Assembly: GCF_007990775.1 (NCBI RefSeq)
Contig: NZ_BJXB01000029.1
Coordinates: 4,358 to 68,357 of the forward strand
DNA length: 64,000 nucleotides
Direction: 5' to 3'
Source of the DNA: Deinococcus cellulosilyticus NBRC 106333 = KACC 11606
GTDB lineage: Bacteria; Deinococcota; Deinococci; Deinococcales; Deinococcaceae
Within the stretch, counting starts at the first letter, position 1; each line of letters opens with the position of its first letter. The notes under the pieces are model-generated. The model was not told where the DNA came from, did no database searches, and saw only the letters and a list, made by a program, of their open reading frames with translations. Below are positions 26,001-33,464 of this stretch, in pieces. Made by a program: the position numbers and the translations under genes.

Positions 26001-26706
26001 TCACGCAGGGCAGCCTTTTGACCCCGGCAAGCACCAGAAGTTCCCGGCAGATGCAGATGCCATTTTGCCCGTCACCACAGAAGCGTACTTTCAGGACGAT
26101 CTGGTGACCCGCTTTCAGGAGTTCCTGAAGGTGGCTTATGGTCCTGACCGCCTCTCTGAGAACCTGGAATTTGTTGCAGACGCTCTGGGCCGCAAAGGGA
26201 ACGAGAGCGCCCTGCAGACGATCCGGCGGTACTTCGTGACCGAGTTTGCCTCGGACCACATCCAGACCTACAAGAAACGCCCGATCTACTGGCTGTTCAC
26301 CAGCGGGAAACGCCGGGCGTTCAATGCCTTCGTGTACCTGCACCGCTACACCCCGGACACCCTGGCAAGGCTCAGGACCGATTACGTGCTGGAACTGCAA
26401 ACCCGCCTGGATGCCCAGCTGTCCCTGGCAGAAGCAGAAGCGGCCAGCAGCTCAGGTGCCCAGAAAAGGAACGCTGAAACCCGCATCAAGAATTTGAAGC
26501 TGGACATCGAAGAGGTGCGGGCGTACCAGCTCAAAGTCCAGCAGTACGCAGACCAGCGCATCGCTCTGGATTTAGACGATGGGGTGGCCTACAACTACAC
26601 CCGCTTCAAGGGCATCGTGTACGAAGGAACCGACCTCAAGATGGCAGATCTGGAGAAAAAAGCCCAGTGGAAAATGGATCTGCTGAAGGAACAGGGGCTG
26701 GGGTAA
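23098..26706 (+). CDS. pglX: BREX adenine-specific DNA methyltransferase PglX
   Basis: 1202 residues; AGAGGA lies before the ATG. The N6-adenine methyltransferase fold shows motif I LDPACGSGHIL near residue 305 and catalytic motif IV NPPY near 497. The C-terminal ~340 residues are helical and typical of PglX. It methylates one strand of a short non-palindromic site, marking host DNA and guiding exclusion. The segment from about 24,560 to 25,690 (residues ~490-860, the presumed target-recognition region) is strikingly AT-rich, with tta, ata, aga and aat codons that are rare in the flanks. Both ends return abruptly to host-like composition, a sign of domain exchange. The frame is intact. Confidence 0.96.
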   Translation: MNRTKIKNFATLARKELHEQTEARLQGFGITRKGIETAKDITGGLVIGGKTVNLSSQEKAQYQDLIKHVAQHGFEATVTEIAYTWFNRLSALRYMEVNGLMDHVLSSSTSGAYPDLLEHADTLIAGGEFDGISVQDLEEWRGLNLPNTEEFIYRRLLGARIRQLAKGLPSIFDSGEKPHLELFMPPNLLHTDSLLRKLVSDIPEEDWRDIEVIGWLYQFYISDKKDQVIGAKSKVKAEDIPAATQLFTPHWIVRYMVENSLGRLWLEHHPESQLRTVMPYFLENPEQPLDVRNEVLTPQELKVLDPACGSGHILVYAFDLLFEIYREQGYPERDIPKMILEHNLYGLDIDERAAQLASFALVMKAAQKNRRILRNPPEVNVLQVKPTRFSPLFGAQAPARPAVQGALGFGSAPEKDQSLFSGAINPVNWQPLLYAFKDADNLGSLITPPEDVNYPLLHEQVQRLEQERGLGSDLLPELKHYLKQADILRFKYHAVVANPPYMGNRNLNDTVKSYLESNFKEAKADLFSSFILKCCSLTSIKGHLGFTTPYVWMFISSYENLRNVLLTTKTITTLVQLEYNSSFENARVPVCVFTIKNMKTPNYKGSYIKLSDFYGFDIQGLKTLEAVKDESCSYRYKITAEELLSIPGSPIAYWLSKKMIDVFSSSERISNLSETKKGMGIGNNDRFVREWFEISEHTMFINCQTRIENIESKKKWFPYNNGGDFRKWYGNNETLVNWYNDGEEAKENATRKNNGGHWSRYLVSLNFFFLPSVTWSAITSGKFSSRASRGGALFSSAGMCLFGDRRHEVMALLNSNVGQAFLNALSPTLNFGAGEIGRVPFVYHQSFNLSNLIDSAIHISKTDWDNFETSWDFQTHPLLRSSHPRIKDAFSEWEKLSSDAFYELKRLEEENNRYWIDAYGLQDELTPEVPEEQITIRKADLGRDVKSLLSYAVGCMMGRYSLDTPGLVHAGQPFDPGKHQKFPADADAILPVTTEAYFQDDLVTRFQEFLKVAYGPDRLSENLEFVADALGRKGNESALQTIRRYFVTEFASDHIQTYKKRPIYWLFTSGKRRAFNAFVYLHRYTPDTLARLRTDYVLELQTRLDAQLSLAEAEAASSSGAQKRNAETRIKNLKLDIEEVRAYQLKVQQYADQRIALDLDDGVAYNYTRFKGIVYEGTDLKMADLEKKAQWKMDLLKEQGLG

Positions 26707-26723
26707 GCAGGTTTCTGGTGGTA

Positions 26724-26745
26724 GGGGCGCAGCGTGCTGCGCCCC
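26724..26745. repeat. Perfect GC-rich hairpin after pglX
   Basis: GGGGCGCAG-CGTG-CTGCGCCCC gives a perfect 9-bp stem with a 4-nt loop. No T-tract follows, so it may stabilise or process the transcript rather than end it. Confidence 0.6.
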
Positions 26746-26803
26746 TTGCAACGAATCTTTGATAAAAAGTACTTACCAAAAACACCCTAAAGAGAGGAAT
26801 TCC

Positions 26804-27061
26804 GTGGAAAAAACTACTCCTCAAACCATAGAACATTTGCTGACCTTGCCCTATAAAATTGAACTCTATCCAGAGCCCGAAGGAGGATTCACTGCTCTCC
26901 ATCCTGAGCTTTCTGGCTGCATGACTCAAGGGGAAACCGTAGAAGAGACATTGCAAATGCTGCAAGAAGCCAAGGAAATCTGGTTGGAGACAGCACTGGA
27001 AATGGGGTTACAGATTCCAGAGCCTGATTCAGTGAAACCCAAGTCCAGAAAACAGGGATAA
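26804..27061 (+). CDS. HicB-like antitoxin-family protein without a HicA partner
   Basis: 85 residues from GTG 26804, with AGAGAGGA seven bases upstream; an in-frame ATG at 26759 has no ribosome site. The core YKIELYPEPEGGFTALHPEL, then GCMTQGETVEETLQMLQEAKEIWLETALE, is the partial RNase H-like fold of the HicB family. HicB normally neutralises the small mRNA interferase HicA, but no HicA-like gene adjoins it. It lies 7 bp before the AAA ATPase gene, so it may regulate that module or be a degenerate addiction remnant. Confidence 0.82.
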   Translation: MEKTTPQTIEHLLTLPYKIELYPEPEGGFTALHPELSGCMTQGETVEETLQMLQEAKEIWLETALEMGLQIPEPDSVKPKSRKQG

Positions 27062-27068
27062 TACACCC

Positions 27069-28100
27069 ATGATCGAACGCCTGCGCCTGAAAAATTTCAC
27101 AGCCTTTGAAGACCTGGAGCTGACCTTCAGCCCTGGGGTCAATGTTTTGATCGGGGGGAATGGAACGGGGAAAACCCATGTTCTGAAGGCAATTTATGGT
27201 CTCATTCGAGGACCAAGCAGAAGTGGATGGGGTGCTGATGGGATTCCAGACTCATTCATAAAAATCTTTCTTCCACTCGACAACGACTTATCAAGACTTC
27301 AACGCACCCAGGGTAATTCCACGCTCGTAGAAGCCACAATCTCTGGGTATGGCAAGCTGGATTTCCGTTTACCCCTTCCAGATGGATCAGCAAAACTGCG
27401 CTTCCCAAATGCAGCCCAAAAAATCACAGGTAAAAATGTTCTTTTCATGCCTGCAAAAGACCTCATTGGTCACGCCAAGGGTCTACGTTCAATTTTGAAG
27501 CTTTATCAAACTGCATTTGACCAGACCTACACAGATATTTTAGACATCGCTTTTTTACCAAGTTTACAGGCAGAGAATCAGCTGTTTCAGCCCATTCTGG
27601 AAAAATTAAAGCAATATATGGGTGGCGGTATTCCCAAAGTAGAAGAAGATCAATATTTCTTGAATCACAAAGGCAAGGAAATAGAGTTCAATCTGGTCGC
27701 TGAAGGCTGGAGAAAAATCGCTGTATTTTGGTATATCCTGCGAAACTATCCGCATCTCAGATCTGGTGATGTCATCCTCTGGGACGAACCGGAGGCCAAC
27801 CTGAACCCTTCCACCCTTAAAGGTCTCGCAGAGTGCCTGTCGGACCTCTCCAAACTTGGTCTTCAAATCATCGTTGCCACGCACAGCTATGTGCTTCTGA
27901 AGGAACTGGAAATTCACGAGGCCAGAGATTTGAAGTTCATTTCCCTGTACACAACGGACCAGCAGGGGGTCAAAGCTTCCGTCGCCACAAGCTATGAAGG
28001 CATTGAACACAACCTGATTGAGAAAGAGTTCGAACGCATTTACAGGCTTGACCTGGGTTCCTGGCTGGAGCGTGACAATGACGGTCATCAGGGAAGGTGA
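27069..28100 (+). CDS. AAA family (ABC/SMC-like) ATPase inserted in BREX operon
   Basis: 343 residues. It opens MIERLRLKNFTAFEDLELTF with the P-loop IGGNGTGKTH (~residues 29-38), and has the late Walker B VILWDEPEANLNP and the switch histidine VATHSYVLL. This layout is that of OLD/RecF-type AAA_15/AAA_21 ATPases that control effector nucleases in defence systems. Base composition is somewhat more AT-rich than the BREX core genes. It overlaps the next gene by 23 bp. It is not a standard BREX component. Confidence 0.88.
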   Translation: MIERLRLKNFTAFEDLELTFSPGVNVLIGGNGTGKTHVLKAIYGLIRGPSRSGWGADGIPDSFIKIFLPLDNDLSRLQRTQGNSTLVEATISGYGKLDFRLPLPDGSAKLRFPNAAQKITGKNVLFMPAKDLIGHAKGLRSILKLYQTAFDQTYTDILDIAFLPSLQAENQLFQPILEKLKQYMGGGIPKVEEDQYFLNHKGKEIEFNLVAEGWRKIAVFWYILRNYPHLRSGDVILWDEPEANLNPSTLKGLAECLSDLSKLGLQIIVATHSYVLLKELEIHEARDLKFISLYTTDQQGVKASVATSYEGIEHNLIEKEFERIYRLDLGSWLERDNDGHQGR

Positions 28101-28599
28101 TCTGGTTTTTGATTTTGGGAGCATCACAGCCCACCTGTTTGATGATTCCAAAGAAGAGGTCAAGACACACGGAGTGTCTGAAATGTGCAAAGTGGACATC
28201 ATTGCTGAATTTCCTGATTATCTGCTGTTCATCGAAGTCAAAGATCTTGATGACAGGGCCATTTTGGAGGCCAAACGAGAGGAAATAGAGCGCAGTCGAC
28301 TTGCGAAGTACATAGAAGGGAACGATCTGGCAAACAAATACAAAGAAAGCTACCTCTATTTGCACCTGATGGATCAATACACCACCTTGAAAAAACGCTA
28401 TGTGGTCTTGATTGCCAAGGAGGAAATTGCCGATGCGCAGCTTGCTCAAGCCCGAAAACGGGTGATAAATCAGACGTTCATGCCTGGACCTTTTGGTCGT
28501 GGTTGGGCAGTCTCCACCTATCTTGAAAATGCTGCAGTATTCGACCTGAAAACATGGCGAGAATTCTATCCCGAAATCACCATCACCAGAGTTCCCTGA
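28078..28599 (+). CDS. Putative PD-(D/E)XK nuclease partner of AAA ATPase
   Basis: 173 residues from ATG 28078; the frame is open earlier but that part lies inside the ATPase gene. Residues 39-56 read VDIIAEFPDYLLFIEVKD, giving the D...ExK signature (Asp40, Glu53, Lys55) of restriction-like nucleases, preceded by a helix with Glu. The remaining ~100 residues are helical and basic. Translational overlap with the ATPase makes an ATPase-nuclease pair likely. The nuclease call rests on this one motif, so treat it as a good hypothesis. It is followed 18 bp later by pglZ. Confidence 0.68.
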   Translation: MTVIREGDLVFDFGSITAHLFDDSKEEVKTHGVSEMCKVDIIAEFPDYLLFIEVKDLDDRAILEAKREEIERSRLAKYIEGNDLANKYKESYLYLHLMDQYTTLKKRYVVLIAKEEIADAQLAQARKRVINQTFMPGPFGRGWAVSTYLENAAVFDLKTWREFYPEITITRVP

Positions 28600-28617
28600 A
28601 TCCATCGAGGAGAAAAA

Positions 28618-31161
28618 GTGACCATCCCATCCAACCTCTCCACCCTTTTCACCGATGACCGCCGCTGGAAGCACGATGGCCGCCGGGTGATCTTCTGGTA
28701 CGACCCCTCTCAAGAGTTCCAGCAGGAGTTTGATGCTCTGGAATTGCCAAAAGTGCGCAAGTGGCAGGTGAAGGACAACTTCTTCACCACCAAGCATGAA
28801 CTGTTTGCCCATGCAGAAGACGATTTCCTGCTGTACCTGCCTTTCCCTGAGCCTGCTGCCAGAGAGAACTGGCTGCTGGATTTGCAGAAGTCTGGCCTGA
28901 CCTTCAGTGCAGACCGGGCAGGTTTGCTTTTCACAGAGTTGGGCCTGCACGACAAGAACTTGCAGGATGTGCTGCGCAGGCATGTGCGCTTCTTTGACAG
29001 CAAGACCCGCAAGGAGCGCCTGCTGGCCCTGAACATTGAGCCTTCCATCAGTGAACAGAACCTGCTGCTTTCCATGATGTGCGTGCTCACGGACCTGAAA
29101 GTGCGAGACGAACAACTCCTGATTCGCAAGGTGCTCTCTGCTGGCCTCAGTGAAGACAGCAATGAACTCTGGAGCAGGCTTCAAAAGCACGGTCTGGAAG
29201 AGGCATTCTGGGAGCAGGTGAAACTCACCCTGGGGTACCAGAACAAAACCGTGAGCCTGCGCCGCCTGATGGTTTCCCTGCTGGCAACCCACCTGCAAAA
29301 CGGCTGGTCCACTGCGCCAGCAGAAATCACCTATTTCGGGATTCAGCCAGCACACCGTGCAGTTGTCTTCATGGACCAGTGGAAACAGCACAACCAGGAC
29401 TCTGCCCTGTGGCAGACCTTCAGTGATCAACTTGCAGAAGATCTGGATGTGCAAAAGTACCTGAAAGGGATTGACCCGCGCAATTACCAGCAAGCGGACA
29501 CCTTCCGGGCTCTGGATTTGCAGATTCTGCAAGAAGCAGCTCTGGCCCTCACGGGGACAGCACCGGATTTCCGCAAGTGGAGTGAACTCCTCGCAGGGCG
29601 GGCAAGCAGCATCTGGTTTGAAGACTACCAGGCGGCTTACCTGGCTCTTCAGTCTGCTGTTGATTTCTTTCAGGCCCTTCATGGACTGCCAAAAACGTTC
29701 CCAGATCAACCCGAGGTGCTCTTCCAGCAATACATCGACAAATACCACCGGGTGGACCGGGCGTATCGCACTTTCGTGGAGCATTTCCAGCAGGCAGAGC
29801 TGGAGGAACTCAAGCCCCTGTCTCAAGCCATCGAGAACTTCTACACCAACCGTTTCCTGGCAGAGCTGGGCAGCCGCTGGAGTGATGTTTTTGGAGCGGA
29901 TGTTGCCAAAAAGCTGGGGTTCAGGGCGCAACAATGGAGTTTTTTCAAATCCCATGTGGAGCCCCTGCTTTCAGACCGGGTGTTCGTGCTGATTTCGGAT
30001 GCCCTGCGTTATGAGATTGCCACGGAACTTTCTGAGGAAATTTCCCGCGAATTGCGGGGAACGGTGAACTTGCAGGCCGCCCTGAGCACCCTGCCCAGCA
30101 AGACGCACTGGGGCATGGCTGCGCTTCTGCCAGGAAACACCCTCAGTGTGGATGACAAAGGGAGTGTCCTGAGAGATGGAAGATCCACCGAAGGACTGGA
30201 GGCACGCATCAAGGTGCTGCAGCAAGCCTCGGGAGTGGAGGCCACTGCCTTCAAACTGCCGGACCTTTTAAGCATCCCCACCGAAGAAATGCGCAACCGC
30301 ATCAAGCCTTACCGCCTGATTTACGTGTACCACGACGTGATTGATGCCACTGGAGACCACGCCAGCTCTGAAAGTGGAACTTTTAAAGCCGCGAGAGAAG
30401 CCATGGGGGACCTCCTGAAAGCCATCAAACGTCTGGTGAACCGCCTGAATGCCCAGAAGGTGCTGGTCACGGCAGACCATGGTTTCCAGTACCAGCGCCG
30501 ACCCATCGAGGCCTCGGACAAGCTGCAGCTTCCCAAAGTCCCTGGTGTTTTTGAAACCGACCGCAGGTACGTGCTGTCCAGCACACCCCTGCAACTGGAA
30601 AGTGGCAATGTGCAGGTGGACCTGAGCGCGTACCAGAAAGTGGAAAATGTGCAGTATTACAGCCCCAGGGGACACCTGCGTTACAGCATCTCTGGATCAG
30701 GCGTGCAGTACGTGCATGGGGGCATGAGCCTGCAGGAGATGGTCATTCCGATTCTTTCTTACCAGCACCAGCGGGCCACCAAGGGAGATGGAGGGGTCAG
30801 CCGCAAGGTGAAGGCCCTCATCACCAGCACGGACCGCACCGTGCGCAACAACACCTTCACCGTGATGGTGGTGCAAGAAGAACCCGTGACCGATAAAATC
30901 AGGCCCAGAAGGGTCAGGATTGGTCTTTACGAGAAAGAAGGCAGGATTGCGGTCACCAACGAAGTCTTGCTCGACCTTGCCAGTGAATCTTCCTATGCCA
31001 CCGAGCGGGAATTTCCGGTGAAACTGATCATCGGTTCTCGCAAAACCAGCAGCAGCACCCCTTACCTGCTGGAGGTTCGGGACGCCGAGGACGACACGGT
31101 GGTGACCAGCGAGGAGTGGCGGGTCAACATCCTGTTCTCCAATGACTTCGATGCTTTTTGA
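28618..31161 (+). CDS. pglZ: BREX alkaline-phosphatase-like protein PglZ
   Basis: 847 residues from a GTG with GAGGAG nine bases upstream. The PglZ phosphatase-superfamily core has the metal-site strand VLISDALRYEIA near residue 455 and KVLVTADHGFQYQRR near residue 620. The C-terminal ~130 residues are beta-rich. PglZ is the signature gene of all BREX and Pgl systems and is required for both methylation and defence. It is in its normal place relative to brxL, but the three-gene insert separates it from pglX. Confidence 0.96.
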   Translation: MTIPSNLSTLFTDDRRWKHDGRRVIFWYDPSQEFQQEFDALELPKVRKWQVKDNFFTTKHELFAHAEDDFLLYLPFPEPAARENWLLDLQKSGLTFSADRAGLLFTELGLHDKNLQDVLRRHVRFFDSKTRKERLLALNIEPSISEQNLLLSMMCVLTDLKVRDEQLLIRKVLSAGLSEDSNELWSRLQKHGLEEAFWEQVKLTLGYQNKTVSLRRLMVSLLATHLQNGWSTAPAEITYFGIQPAHRAVVFMDQWKQHNQDSALWQTFSDQLAEDLDVQKYLKGIDPRNYQQADTFRALDLQILQEAALALTGTAPDFRKWSELLAGRASSIWFEDYQAAYLALQSAVDFFQALHGLPKTFPDQPEVLFQQYIDKYHRVDRAYRTFVEHFQQAELEELKPLSQAIENFYTNRFLAELGSRWSDVFGADVAKKLGFRAQQWSFFKSHVEPLLSDRVFVLISDALRYEIATELSEEISRELRGTVNLQAALSTLPSKTHWGMAALLPGNTLSVDDKGSVLRDGRSTEGLEARIKVLQQASGVEATAFKLPDLLSIPTEEMRNRIKPYRLIYVYHDVIDATGDHASSESGTFKAAREAMGDLLKAIKRLVNRLNAQKVLVTADHGFQYQRRPIEASDKLQLPKVPGVFETDRRYVLSSTPLQLESGNVQVDLSAYQKVENVQYYSPRGHLRYSISGSGVQYVHGGMSLQEMVIPILSYQHQRATKGDGGVSRKVKALITSTDRTVRNNTFTVMVVQEEPVTDKIRPRRVRIGLYEKEGRIAVTNEVLLDLASESSYATEREFPVKLIIGSRKTSSSTPYLLEVRDAEDDTVVTSEEWRVNILFSNDFDAF

Positions 31162-31211
31162 ACGCTTGAGGAGACACTCTTCTGCTGCCATGGGAGGATC
31201 AAAAAATCCCG

Positions 31212-31241
31212 CTGTAAACTGTGAACTGTCCACTGTGAACT
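31212..31241. repeat. Dispersed intergenic repeat (CTGTGAACTGTCC family), copy 1
   Basis: A head-to-tail run of CTGTRAACT-like units between pglZ and brxL. Related copies in this window lie at 48138-48166 (inverted), 57970-57994, 58084-58185 and 58251-58267. All are intergenic. Confidence 0.7.
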
Positions 31242-31299
31242 CCTTCAGACTTCCCATGCCTTCTGCTGAAAACACCCTCATCCCTTCAAGGACACCGCT

Positions 31300-33321
31300 A
31301 TGAACCACGACCTGAACCACAAACTCAATTACGCTTTCCCCGGCAAGGTGGTGCGCAAGGACCTCACCCAATCGATCAAGGAGGGAGCCAACGTTCCGGT
31401 TTACGTGCTGGAATACCTGCTCGGGATGTACTGTGCCACCAACGATGATCTGGCCATCCAGGAGGGGGTGGGCCGGGTCAAGAAGATCCTCTCTGACAAC
31501 TACGTGCGCCCAGACGAGGCCGAGAAAGTCAAAAGCAAAATCCGCGAACTGGGCCGTTACACCATCATTGACCGGGTGACCGTCAAGCTCAACGAGAAAG
31601 CCGACATCTACCAGGCGGAACTGATGAGTCTGGGGGTGTCCGGCATTCAGGTGGACCCGGATTATGTGCTCAAGTACGAGAAGCTGCTGGCGGGAGGCAT
31701 CTGGTGCATTCTGCGCATCACCTATGAGGCGGGTTCTCTGCCCAGTCCGTTTGTGCTGGAAGAACTCAAGCCCATTCAGATGCCAGCCATCGACATGCAG
31801 GAGCTCTTTGAGGGACGCAGGTTTTTCAACCGGGAAGAGTGGATGGATGTGCTCTTAAGAAGTGTGGGCCTGGAGCCCACCGCGTTTGAAGAAAACGCCA
31901 AGTGGCACCTGATCGCCCGCATGATCCCCCTGATCGAGAACAACTACAACTCCTGTGAACTCGGGCCGCGCTCCACGGGCAAGAGCCACCTGTACAAAGA
32001 GGTCAGCCCCAACGCCGTACTGATTTCGGGGGGCCAGACCACCGTGGCAAACCTCTTTTACAACCTATCGCAACGGCAGGTGGGCCTGGTGGGATTGTGG
32101 GATGTGGTGGCCTTTGATGAGGTGGCCGGGATCAACTTCAAAGACAAAGACGCCATCCAGATCATGAAGGACTACATGAACTCGGGCTCTTTTGCACGGG
32201 GCAAGGTGGAGATCACCGGTTCTGCTTCGATGGTGTTCGTGGGGAACATTGATCAGAGCGTGGAGGTGCTGCAGAAAACCAGTCACCTGCTCTCTCCTTT
32301 CCCCACATCCATGATTGATGCCGCTTTCTTTGACCGGTTTCATGCCTACATTCCCGGCTGGGAAATCCCGAAGTTCTATCCGCAGAGCTTCACCAAACAG
32401 TACGGCATGATTGTGGATTACCTGGCCGAGTGGTTCCGGGAAATGCGCAAACGCACCTTTGCCGACAGCATCGAAAAGCACTTCAGACTGGGCAACAACC
32501 TCAACCAGCGGGACACCACCGCAGTGAGAAAAACCGTCTCGGGGCTGCTCAAACTGCTGTTCCCAGATGGGAGCCACACCAAAGAGGACGTCAGGGACTG
32601 CCTGGTTTACGCCCTGAAGGTGCGCAGGCGCATCAAGGAACAGCTCAAGAAAATTGGTGGGATGGAGTTTTATGCGGTCCACTTCAGTTACATCGATCAG
32701 GAGACTTTGGAGGAGCACTTCGTCTCGGTTCCTGAGATGGGCGGTACAAGCCTGATTCCAGATGGCCCTTCTGCACCCGGTCATGCGTTTTCTGTACAAC
32801 TGGGAGACGGAGGATTGCAAGGGGTCTACCGCATCGAACTGCAGGCCGCGCAGGGAAATGGGAAACTGGTGCGCACTGGCCTTGCCAACCACACCAGCCT
32901 CAGTGACGCTGCAAGGGTGGCCTTCACATACTTCAAGGCCAACAGCAACCGCATCAGTGGAACCATCTTTCCCGAAGGCAGCGATTACCTGCTGCACCTC
33001 TCTGACCTGCAGGGCACGGGAGCTGCACGGGCACTGGCTTTACCCCTTTTCATCAGTTTGTGCAGCGCCGCCCTGGGCCGCAGCATCCAGAGCCAGATGG
33101 TCATCCTGGGGGACATGACAGTGGGGGGAACGATCACCAGGGTGGAGAATTTCGCCACCACCTTGCAGGTGGCTTTTGATGCAGGCGCCAAACGCATCCT
33201 GATTCCCATGTCCAGTGCTGTGGACATTGCCAGCGTCCCACCAGAGCTCTTCGCCAAATTTCAGGTGTCTTTTTACAGCGATCCGGTCGATGCTGTTTTC
33301 AAGGCACTGGGTGTGCAGTAA
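31300..33321 (+). CDS. brxL: BREX AAA+/Lon-like protein BrxL
   Basis: 673 residues; AAGGACA precedes the ATG. The AAA+ core shows LGPRSTGKSHLYKEV (~residue 222) and the Walker B region DVVAFDEVAGINF. The C-terminal ~150 residues resemble a Lon protease domain (VILGDMTVGGTI, then AFDAGAKRILIPMSSAVDI), though the usual catalytic serine motif is not obvious. BrxL is the last core gene of type 1 BREX and forms a DNA-binding MCM-like ring. A strong terminator 40 bp downstream closes the operon. Confidence 0.96.
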   Translation: MNHDLNHKLNYAFPGKVVRKDLTQSIKEGANVPVYVLEYLLGMYCATNDDLAIQEGVGRVKKILSDNYVRPDEAEKVKSKIRELGRYTIIDRVTVKLNEKADIYQAELMSLGVSGIQVDPDYVLKYEKLLAGGIWCILRITYEAGSLPSPFVLEELKPIQMPAIDMQELFEGRRFFNREEWMDVLLRSVGLEPTAFEENAKWHLIARMIPLIENNYNSCELGPRSTGKSHLYKEVSPNAVLISGGQTTVANLFYNLSQRQVGLVGLWDVVAFDEVAGINFKDKDAIQIMKDYMNSGSFARGKVEITGSASMVFVGNIDQSVEVLQKTSHLLSPFPTSMIDAAFFDRFHAYIPGWEIPKFYPQSFTKQYGMIVDYLAEWFREMRKRTFADSIEKHFRLGNNLNQRDTTAVRKTVSGLLKLLFPDGSHTKEDVRDCLVYALKVRRRIKEQLKKIGGMEFYAVHFSYIDQETLEEHFVSVPEMGGTSLIPDGPSAPGHAFSVQLGDGGLQGVYRIELQAAQGNGKLVRTGLANHTSLSDAARVAFTYFKANSNRISGTIFPEGSDYLLHLSDLQGTGAARALALPLFISLCSAALGRSIQSQMVILGDMTVGGTITRVENFATTLQVAFDAGAKRILIPMSSAVDIASVPPELFAKFQVSFYSDPVDAVFKALGVQ

Positions 33322-33360
33322 GTTCAGTAAGTTTACTGTTAGAAATCCAGGTTTATTTTG

Positions 33361-33391
33361 AGCAAAGAGCATGCCTCTTTGCTTTCATTTT
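33361..33391 (+). terminator. Intrinsic terminator of BREX operon
   Basis: AGCAAAGAG-CATGC-CTCTTTGCT is a perfect 9-bp stem with a 5-nt loop, followed by TTCATTTT. It sits 40 bp after the brxL stop codon. Confidence 0.82.
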
Positions 33392-33464
33392 GATCCACTT
33401 GCGTCAATACCTGTCGCATCGTCATGCCACACTGAAGCACATTCATCTTCAAGGAGAGTTGTTT

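Noticed and set aside
26724..26745. Rho-independent terminator after pglX
   Set aside because: The stem is excellent but no T-tract follows, and the downstream genes seem to belong to the same operon.
27970..29955. 661-codon open frame on the minus strand
   Set aside because: Antisense to pglZ and the nuclease-like gene; no recognisable domain, no ribosome site in a sensible place.
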